From contig JANYFQ010000711.1 of NCBI GenBank assembly GCA_025362615.1, forward strand, positions 1-8,121: 8,121 nucleotides of DNA, written 5' to 3'. The position numbers and the translations under genes were made by a program. The number at the start of each line of letters is the position of its first letter. The first letter of the stretch is position 1. The notes under the pieces are model-generated. The model did not search any database, was not told the origin of the DNA, and saw nothing but the letters and a program-made list of their open reading frames with translations. Positions 6,301 through 8,121 of the stretch are shown one piece after another. The DNA comes from Hymenobacter sp. GTDB taxonomy: Bacteria > Bacteroidota > Bacteroidia > Cytophagales > Hymenobacteraceae.

Positions 6301-8121
6301 TAACCCGTGAAGCCAGTAAACAAGTGGTCGGTGATGGTGACACTACCATCAGAACTGGCAAATGGGTATCCCCCCGTACCGGGTTGCGGTATCCCCGACG
6401 AAATGCGGTAGAGGCTGGCTCCACCACTTACCAGAAAGAGTTGCTGATTGGTGCCGTCCGTCGTTTTGAGCGCGAAGCCCAAGGGCACGTACGTCTTCAC
6501 GTTGAGGTCGGCGGTTACAAAAGTTGCCGTTGCCGTATTGAGTATGGTTGTGCCATCCGACTTGCGCTGCTGAATGGTCACCGTACCGGTCGTGGTAGGA
6601 TAAACATACACCCCGGTAAGCACTGTGTTGGTATTGACAGTAAACACCAGCCCGTACCCGCCGGAACTTCCAGACCCAGATGCTCCAGAGGGCGTATTAG
6701 TTGTTAGACCGACGCTAGCAGGAGCCGAACCCGTGCTCGCTTCCGCGTAAAAATTCACCGTCTGGTTGGCCGTGGTGCTGGGGTTGTTCAGCGCCGGGCT
6801 GGTGACGGAAACCGTTCCAGCGCCCGTCGTGCCGGCCGTGCCCACGAGGTTGCCACCCGTCGGCGCGTCGTAGATGCGGATGGTAGTGCCGGTGGCCCCG
6901 TTGGCGGCCAGCGTCACGGTGTTGCCCGAACATACGGTATTGGGCGTGGCGCTGCTGCTGGTGATGGCCGGGTTAGTTACCGTCACGGTGGCCACGTTGG
7001 TGCTCGTGGCGGTGTTGCCGTTGCAGGTGCTCACCACGGCGCGGTAGTAGGTAGTGGCAGTGAGCGGAGGCGTGGTGTACACCAGGGTCGTGGCCCCGCT
7101 GCCGCCCATCGCCACGGGCGTAAATGTGCCGGTGGCCGAAGTTGATTGCTGCCACTGAATGGTGCCGTTGGTGGCCGCACTCAGGGTCAGGGTTTGGGTA
7201 CCGCCCTGGCAGAAGGCCGCCGGCGAGGCCGGCGAAATGCTGCCCGCCGTCGGGGCCGCAATCACACGGGTCGGGCTGGGGGTCAGGGCATCGTTTACGT
7301 TGTTCGCGTCAGCGGGCGTAGTAGCCGCGAGGGCGAAGGTGTACGTGCCCACGGCCGACATATCCAGGGCCGTGGTCAGCGTCACGTTCAGCGTGGCGCC
7401 GGAGGCCAGGTCGGAGGTGCTGCCGGGCACGATAAACGTAAAGGGCTGCGCTGCCCCTGGCCCGGTCACGTTCGCCGTCACCGTTACCGGGTCGGTGCTG
7501 AAGTTGAGCGGGTCGCTGCCGAAGTTCGTGATTTGCACCGTCAGCGTTTGGGGGCCGGTGGCGCAGGTGATGCTTGAGAGCGGGCTGATGAGGGCGGTAG
7601 CGGCCACGTCGGTCGCGGCCGGGTTCACCGTCACCGTCGTCGTGGCGCTGGCCAGCGTGGCGGCCGAGGCCGTGCAGTTGGCATCGTTCAGGGCCGTTAC
7701 CGAGTACGTGGTGTTGGCCGAGAGCGGCCCGGTGTTGAACGTAAACGTGAAGGGCGAAACGCTTGCGCCCGTGCCCACCGTGGTGGTGGTCGGGGTGTTG
7801 CCGTTTGAGCGGGTCACGGTCCAGGGGCCGGTGCCGGTCAGCAGCACGCTCACCGTCGTCGATTGCCCGGCGTTGATGGTGCTCGGGCTGCTCGAAAGCA
7901 CCGCCGTGGGCTGGGGCCGCACCGTGAGCGGCACGGTTTGCGGGTAGGTGCAACCAGTACTGGTCACGGTCGTACCCAGCCGGTAGGGGCTGCCCGTGCC
8001 CGTCGTTACGGTAAAGGTCGAGGTAGCGCCGCTCACCACCGGGGCGCTGATGGTGCCGGGGCCGGTCAGGGCCACCGTGGCCGTCACGGGCCGGCTGATT
8101 TCGATGCTCCAGCTCGTGAGA
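378..8121 (-). CDS. Giant modular T9SS-secreted surface protein (Ig-like / FN3 / PPC-like / GEVED), N-terminally cut by window
   Basis: This single open frame runs from the right edge to a TAA at 378-380, giving at least 2580 residues rich in Thr, Ala, Gly, Ser, Val and Asn. It stays open through the last complete codon (8118-8120), so the GTG at 8085-8087 is internal and the true start and signal peptide are outside the window. Modules N to C: two Ig-like (7617-8121), duplicated block A (6222-7610), Ig/PKD-like (5949-6221), FN3 (5646-5942), nidogen-like (4947-5615), two PPC-like (4032-4910), FN3 (3756-4028), GEVED (3285-3590), duplicated block B (1878-3269), beta-solenoid-like region (about 1360-1874), C-terminal beta region and FN3-like module (633-1328), and T9SS sorting domain (381-626). 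By family knowledge, such proteins cross the outer membrane through the type IX system, and the sorting domain is cleaved while the rest is anchored or released. No protease, glycosidase or other active-site motif was recognised. An adhesive or matrix role is inferred. Transcription ends at the terminator at 316-355. Confidence 0.95.
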   Translation of the reverse strand, partial: LTSWSIEISRPVTATVALTGPGTISAPVVSGATSTFTVTTGTGSPYRLGTTVTSTGCTYPQTVPLTVRPQPTAVLSSSPSTINAGQSTTVSVLLTGTGPWTVTRSNGNTPTTTTVGTGASVSPFTFTFNTGPLSANTTYSVTALNDANCTASAATLASATTTVTVNPAATDVAATALISPLSSITCATGPQTLTVQITNFGSDPLNFSTDPVTVTANVTGPGAAQPFTFIVPGSTSDLASGATLNVTLTTALDMSAVGTYTFALAATTPADANNVNDALTPSPTRVIAAPTAGSISPASPAAFCQGGTQTLTLSAATNGTIQWQQSTSATGTFTPVAMGGSGATTLVYTTPPLTATTYYRAVVSTCNGNTATSTNVATVTVTNPAITSSSATPNTVCSGNTVTLAANGATGTTIRIYDAPTGGNLVGTAGTTGAGTVSVTSPALNNPSTTANQTVNFYAEASTGSAPASVGLTTNTPSGASGSGSSGGYGLVFTVNTNTVLTGVYVYPTTTGTVTIQQRKSDGTTILNTATATFVTADLNVKTYVPLGFALKTTDGTNQQLFLVSGGASLYRISSGIPQPGTGGYPFASSDGSVTITDHLFTGFTGYYYYFFDWSLGSSCAGTRVAIPVTVTPASAVTATPAAQTICAGQTSAVVTTSGAGYNNYVYTPTTGVTTTAANGSTATFAPTATTTYTVNGQQVDGGGNVIAGSCQGSTTITITVNPAPTAPVATGVVYNGATLSWTSTAPAGTQFNVVVGPSTSDFTQPASAGNPYTAATVTGTSYTASGLLAGTAYKFTVQQVCSGGTGTGATTIVGPATFTTPASPPNFAVTRTTTGVNYTSIATSGSFVPFGTLSSSTSTDDNMSDVVSLPAGFGFTFNGVPATSFQVSTNGWMSLNTNTTSNNLTNNLSDATAAQVPRLAPYWEDLVCSPNDGTQASLRASIFSEVSGVSPNRVLTVEWVGMERFTLNTPNLNFQVKLYEADSRIEYVYGSMQGYTGTQAVGWTYSAGLTQSDGNYLAQQVANTDFFTNTNATTANVGPNGLTTVPACYSRINFVPGSIATGPNPGNPVPANDEPATGTGTVTATALPMDLQPPTEFCQRYTSANATATGGITPCTGPATPGTPDDDVWFSFTVPTPATGTTQNVTVTLRSSNGYDGVLQIFSGTPGSLVAVACQNATGAALTENYVNTAMTPGTYYARVYHAGVGSGTDGGFALYSYLVPPAPANDECSGALAITPTTDCLTPATYNSVSATPSTGVPVCSATTPGNADDDVWFKFTATGPAYEIQVKGNGGFNGVVQLLNGGAAPGTCPGAALSCVNNTGNNGLETITNTGLTIGNTYYVRVYHNDAGTAGSFTLCVRSICNAPTGVAVALTPVAPAVPTAISVSWSGGTGNTSFAVTATPAGGGTPITVNATASPATVSGLTLNQTYTISVTGNCSGAAGQTAIATTTPKVVATRYPYLALGGAPACPSATEITQVAIPTTALNNTTACGTAFGPGYTPVPSGGATTAVLYTGNAYTLNVSTATGNKVAAWVDYNADGDFADAGEFATALVTSAAGVATLSFTPPLTATTGITMLRIRSVGSAGTLATTDHSTAQTTGETEDYFVTLSPQAPFDIAPLALTGPATGQTCYTNAESVIVTLTNPGTTALDFTTEPVQVTVNVTRGATTAPFQYTISDNTLNPGGNPLAVNGTVSVNLSTLLTQTLDMSTVGTYSFAVEAKLTSATGTNTTNDVLSPVPTRTVVAPVAGTVTAGGTSFCNPGSTTLTLAGNANGSNIQWQSSTTSASAGFSPISGANAATLATGPLTQTTWYQAVVSCNSFNPATSNVVAVNISNPQVTGTNGPVRICAGNTATLTATVAAGNQASWYADAMSTSSIVTTASYTTPVLTVAGTTSYYVSASDPNALTLTAGKTTLTGTAAIFTANAGIEFAVAAGTAGFNLKTVTLYPNGSGTATIRFTDAGGTNVTPTTVFTTPTITGNGTTPVVVALPANFAVPTTGAVPVTYRLLIQSRVGIANGFGYEASGASFPYPASGKVQVTGSVVGGTPNAAAYYYFYNLTYGAPCEGQTRTKVDVIVNTTTTWTGLGGNSNWSTAGNWDNCVPNAFTNAVIPTDVTPAPTLGSGTTAAVNNLDIQGTNTLTMTGGTLNVNGVLTMAAGAMPITGGTVGFVGTAAQAIPANTYFNLALTGTGAAIKTLAGNITVANGLNLTGGMLALGSNTATMTGTATITGFSATNFVVANGTGTLCYATVGVGAGATRTTAFFPIGSTATSYTPSTLVNTGAVDTFCGKVQDVVTNVPALTAGSAGYVRKQWDFTQAGTGVANATLTLQWNAADQVAGFNSSLVDIVHYTGGAWVPNGFRTYSAAVGNPYTLTRSGYSSFSPFTVQDGSKPLPVELTTFAARREGNTALLNWATASEKNNAGFDVQVSTNGQTFRKLHVVEPASANSAAPRTYTYTDREAGKTGLRYYRLRQLDLDGTEAISPVRTVLFDGVTQSSLTVAPNPFAGELLLTVQTATGLSNALLQLTDASGRTVREQRLTLPVGVSKVALGELSSLPAGVYILHLPLDGRTQHLKVVKE
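381..626 (-). other. T9SS type A C-terminal sorting domain
   Basis: The last 82 residues start LTVAPNPFAGELLL and contain LTDASGRTVREQRL and LPAGVYILHL before ending LKVVKE. This is the conserved layout of the Por-secretion (type IX) type A sorting domain: a PNP-F near its start, a D-x-x-G-R turn in the middle, a G-V-Y-x-L strand and a lysine-containing tail at the extreme C-terminus. It directs an exported protein through the type IX outer-membrane machinery and is removed on arrival. It confirms both the stop codon and the Bacteroidota origin. Confidence 0.95.
633..944 (-). other. FN3-like 'PLPVEL' module preceding the sorting domain
   Basis: The segment begins KPLPVELTTFAARREG and continues LLNWATASEKNNAGFDVQVS, then YYRLRQLDLDG. 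The PLPVELT-F-A, W-TASE-NN-GF and YRL-Q-D-DG words are typical of the beta-sandwich module found just before the type A sorting domain in many Hymenobacter and other Cytophagales secreted proteins. It is probably a structural spacer. The FN3 assignment rests on pattern, not on a profile search. Confidence 0.75.
960..1874 (-). other. Beta-solenoid-like region with W-G-NW-NW opening, then C-terminal beta region
   Basis: The region opens TTWTGLGGNSNWSTAGNWDN and then CVPNAFTNAVIP, the W-G..NW...NW..VP...V-IP signature seen at the start of right-handed beta-helix regions in bacterial surface proteins. Short strand-and-turn repeats follow down to about 1360, with TMTGGTLNVNGVLTM, PITGGTVGF and NGLNLTGGMLALG giving a recurring G-G-x-L/V rhythm. 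From about 1328 to 960 comes a beta-rich stretch (FPIGSTATSYTPSTLVNTG, then VRKQWDFTQ and SGYSSFSPFTVQDGS). That order is common in Cytophagales T9SS proteins. The solenoid fold is inferred from the repeat pattern. Confidence 0.6.
1878..3269 (-). repeat. Internal duplication, copy B: CARDB-like / Ig-like / Ig-like / aromatic-motif module
   Basis: This 464-residue block is the C-terminal partner of the block at 6222-7610. The order is: a CARDB-like domain (DIAPLALTGP, TCYTN, LDMSTVGTYSFAVEAK, SPVPTRTVVAPVAG); an Ig-like domain (SFCNPGSTTLTLAG, SNIQWQSSTTSASAGFSPI, TTWYQAVVSC); a second Ig-like domain (VRICAGNTATLTATV, TSYYVSASDPN); and a module of about 175 residues (1878-2405) ending AAAYYYFYNLTYGAPCEG. 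GC is close to that of the rest of the gene, and the tyrosines are written TAC. No insertion or stop separates it from its neighbours. Confidence 0.85.
3285..3590 (-). other. GEVED domain
   Basis: The segment holds AAWVDYNADGDFADAGEFAT (Asp-rich loop at 3474-3512), then ITMLRIRSVG and TTGETEDYFVTL, with GETEDY at 3300-3317 in place of the namesake GEVEDY. W-x-D-x-N-x-D-G-x-F-x-x-x-GE followed by L-R-x-R and GE-EDY is the diagnostic order of the GEVED family, found in secreted Bacteroidota proteins. The D-x-N-x-D-G-D pattern resembles EF-hand and dockerin calcium loops, so calcium binding is a reasonable inference. Just upstream (about 3600-3750) is a short Cys-containing stretch (APACPSATEITQVAI, TACGTAFGPGY) that commonly precedes GEVED. 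Confidence 0.85.
3756..4028 (-). other. Fibronectin type III domain 2
   Basis: The visible pattern is NAPTGVAVALTPVAP, AISVSWSGGTGNTSFAVTAT, then VSGLTLNQTYTISVTGNCSG. This is the FN3 layout: a P-x-x-V opening strand, a W in the B strand, and the L-T-L-N-Q-T-Y-x-x-x-V turn and F strand. The Cys in NCSG recurs in FN3 modules of this phylum. It links the PPC-like pair to the GEVED domain and is probably a spacer. Confidence 0.75.
4032..4448 (-). repeat. PPC-like module, copy 2
   Basis: The module opens PANDECSGALAITPTTDCL, carries NADDDVWFKFTATGPAYEI (DDDVWFKF at 4287-4310), GGFNGVVQLLNGG and CVNNTGNNGLETI, and closes GLTIGNTYYVRVYHNDAG and SFTLCV. The N-D-E-C, D-D-V-W-F-x-F and T-Y-Y-V-R-V-Y words match the bacterial pre-peptidase C-terminal beta-sandwich, here used as a tandem surface module rather than attached to a protease. 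Four or more cysteines suggest disulfides. Confidence 0.75.
4455..4910 (-). repeat. PPC-like module, copy 1
   Basis: This is the upstream copy of the same fold: PANDEPATG, PPTEFCQRYTS, GTPDDDVWFSFTVPTP (DDDVWFSF at 4722-4745), SSNGYDGVLQIFSG, ACQNATGAALTENYV and PGTYYARVYHAG. It differs from copy 2 in having Pro instead of Cys after PANDE, a longer insert before the DDDVWF strand, and no Cys in the final strand (GGFALYSYLV). It starts right after a Pro/Gly/Asn linker (TGPNPGNPVP) that ends the nidogen-like module. Confidence 0.75.
4947..5615 (-). other. Nidogen-like / beta-sandwich module
   Basis: About 220 residues contain the ordered words GFGFTFNGVPATSFQVSTNG-W-MSL, AAQVPRLAPYWEDL, SPNRVLTVEWVGMERF, LNFQVKLYEADSRIEYVYG and AVGWTYSAG. 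The F-x-F-N-G...F-x-V-S-x-N-G-W, L-A-P-Y-W-x-D and L-x-V-E-W order, followed by a Q-V-K-L-Y strand ending in I-E-Y-x-Y-G, is recurrent in secreted Bacteroidota proteins and resembles the extracellular nidogen domain (F-x-N-G-x-L...A-x-x-W-D). The family name is uncertain; that it is one folded unit is much more certain. Its role is unknown. Confidence 0.55.
5646..5942 (-). other. Fibronectin type III domain 1
   Basis: The stretch reads PVATGVVYNGATLSWTST, then FNVVVGPSTSDFTQP, SYTASGLLAGTAYKFTVQQV and CSGG. The B-strand W, the L-x-x-G-T-x-Y-x-F-x-V motif and the Cys right after the F strand match FN3 domains of Bacteroidota surface proteins and parallel the FN3 at 3756-4028. It follows a short Pro/Ala linker. 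Confidence 0.75.
5949..6221 (-). other. Ig/PKD-like module
   Basis: The module starts ASAVTATPAAQTICAGQTSA, continues YNNYVYTPTTGVTTT and STATFAPTATTTYTVNGQQV, and ends SCQGSTTITITVNPAP. The I-C-A-G-Q start, the T-x-F-x-P-T-A-T-T-T-Y-T-V strand and the second Cys before the last strand define the Cys-paired Ig-like repeat common in T9SS proteins. It separates duplicated block A from the first FN3. Confidence 0.7.
6222..7610 (-). repeat. Internal duplication, copy A: CARDB-like / Ig-like / Ig-like / aromatic-motif module
   Basis: This 463-residue block matches the block at 1878-3269 in domain order and almost exactly in length. Aligned landmarks are DVAATALISP with DIAPLALTGP; LDMSAVGTYTFALAA with LDMSTVGTYSFAVEA; TPSPTRVIAAPTAG with SPVPTRTVVAPVAG; IQWQQSTSATGTFTPV with IQWQSSTTSASAGFSPI; TVCSGNTVTLAA with RICAGNTATLTA; and GYYYYFFDWSLGSSCAG with AYYYFYNLTYGAPCEG. 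The copies are well diverged in sequence, so the duplication is not recent or has been reshuffled. The C-terminal module of this copy (about 6285-6720) has distinctly lower GC than its surroundings. Confidence 0.85.
6285..6720 (-). other. Low-GC segment encoding the aromatic-motif module of copy A
   Basis: Hand counting gives 230 G/C in the 420 bases 6301-6720 (about 55 %), whereas 6781-6840 is about 72 % and sampled lines from the matching module in copy B run from 58 to 68 %. On the coding strand the segment uses codons little used nearby (CTA, ACA, ACT, GGA, TCT, AGT), and its tyrosine run is TAC TAT TAT TAT, where copy B uses TAC throughout. The reading frame is intact across both borders. 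Encoded words are GYGLVFTVNTNTVLTGVYVYP, GTVTIQQRKSDGT, YPFASSDGSVTITD and GYYYYFFDW. Confidence 0.8.
7617..8121 (-). other. Two N-terminal Ig-like modules (first one cut by window edge)
   Basis: The first module (7908 to the edge) begins within TSWSIEISRPVTATVALTGP, includes STFTVTTGTGSPYRLGTTV, and ends CTYPQTVPLTVRPQP. The second (7617-7907) runs TAVLSSSPSTINAGQSTTVS, LLTGTGPWTVTRSNGN, PLSANTTYSVTALNDANC and TTTVTVNPAAT. I-N-A-G-Q-S-T-x-V-x-V followed by T-G-T-G-P-W and a Y-x-V-T-x-x-x-D-x-x-C strand is a recurrent Ig-like repeat of Bacteroidota surface proteins. More such repeats probably lie upstream, outside the window. Confidence 0.65.

Noticed and set aside
6285..6720. Low-GC segment as a separate gene, intron or mobile insertion
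   Set aside because: The minus-strand frame continues through without a stop or shift, the encoded module has a paralogue in frame at 1878-2405, and no terminal repeats were seen at its borders.
7159..7947. Plus-strand open frame of 262 codons
   Set aside because: It lies wholly antisense to Ig-like and CARDB-like modules of the giant gene, and its Val/Ala-rich translation shows no independent domain.
8085..8087. GTG as the start codon of the giant gene
   Set aside because: The same frame stays open for 11 further codons to the edge (TSWSIEISRPV), completing an Ig-like strand. There is no signal peptide after the GTG, which a T9SS cargo needs.

Overview
The window looks like chromosomal DNA from a high-GC member of the Bacteroidota, most plausibly Hymenobacter or a close Cytophagales relative. 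The evidence is a C-terminal type IX secretion (T9SS) sorting domain, a mix of Ig-like, GEVED, PPC-like and FN3 modules usual in that phylum, GC well above 60 % by eye, and a phylum-type -7 promoter word (TAnnTTTG). The genus is an inference. Only two genes are present, both on the minus strand and both cut by a window edge.

Layout, left to right: 1-186 holds the first 62 codons of ispF (MEP isoprenoid pathway). 187-377 is a 191-bp intergenic stretch with a strong intrinsic terminator (316-355) for the upstream gene, a candidate ispF promoter -7 element (280-287) and a 9-bp inverted repeat (241-267) in the presumed ispF leader. 378-8121 is one uninterrupted reading frame of at least 2580 codons encoding a giant modular secreted surface protein. 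Its signal peptide and true start lie beyond the right edge.

Domain order in the giant protein, N to C: two Ig-like modules; a CARDB/Ig/Ig/aromatic-motif block (copy A); an Ig/PKD-like module; FN3; a nidogen-like beta module; two PPC-like modules; FN3; GEVED; a second CARDB/Ig/Ig/aromatic-motif block (copy B); a beta-solenoid-like region with a W-G-NW-NW opening; a C-terminal beta region; an FN3-like 'PLPVEL' module; and the T9SS type A sorting domain. No catalytic module was recognised, so an adhesin or matrix-type role is the best inference.

The two genes are probably functionally unrelated: the terminator separates them and ispF seems to have its own promoter. I see no multi-gene system, mobile element, CRISPR array or RNA gene. 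The most interesting signals are inside the giant gene. There is a diverged internal duplication of about 463 residues. The last module of each copy is an apparently unnamed aromatic-motif domain. In copy A that module lies in a local GC trough with altered codon choice, which suggests domain-level recombination or import.
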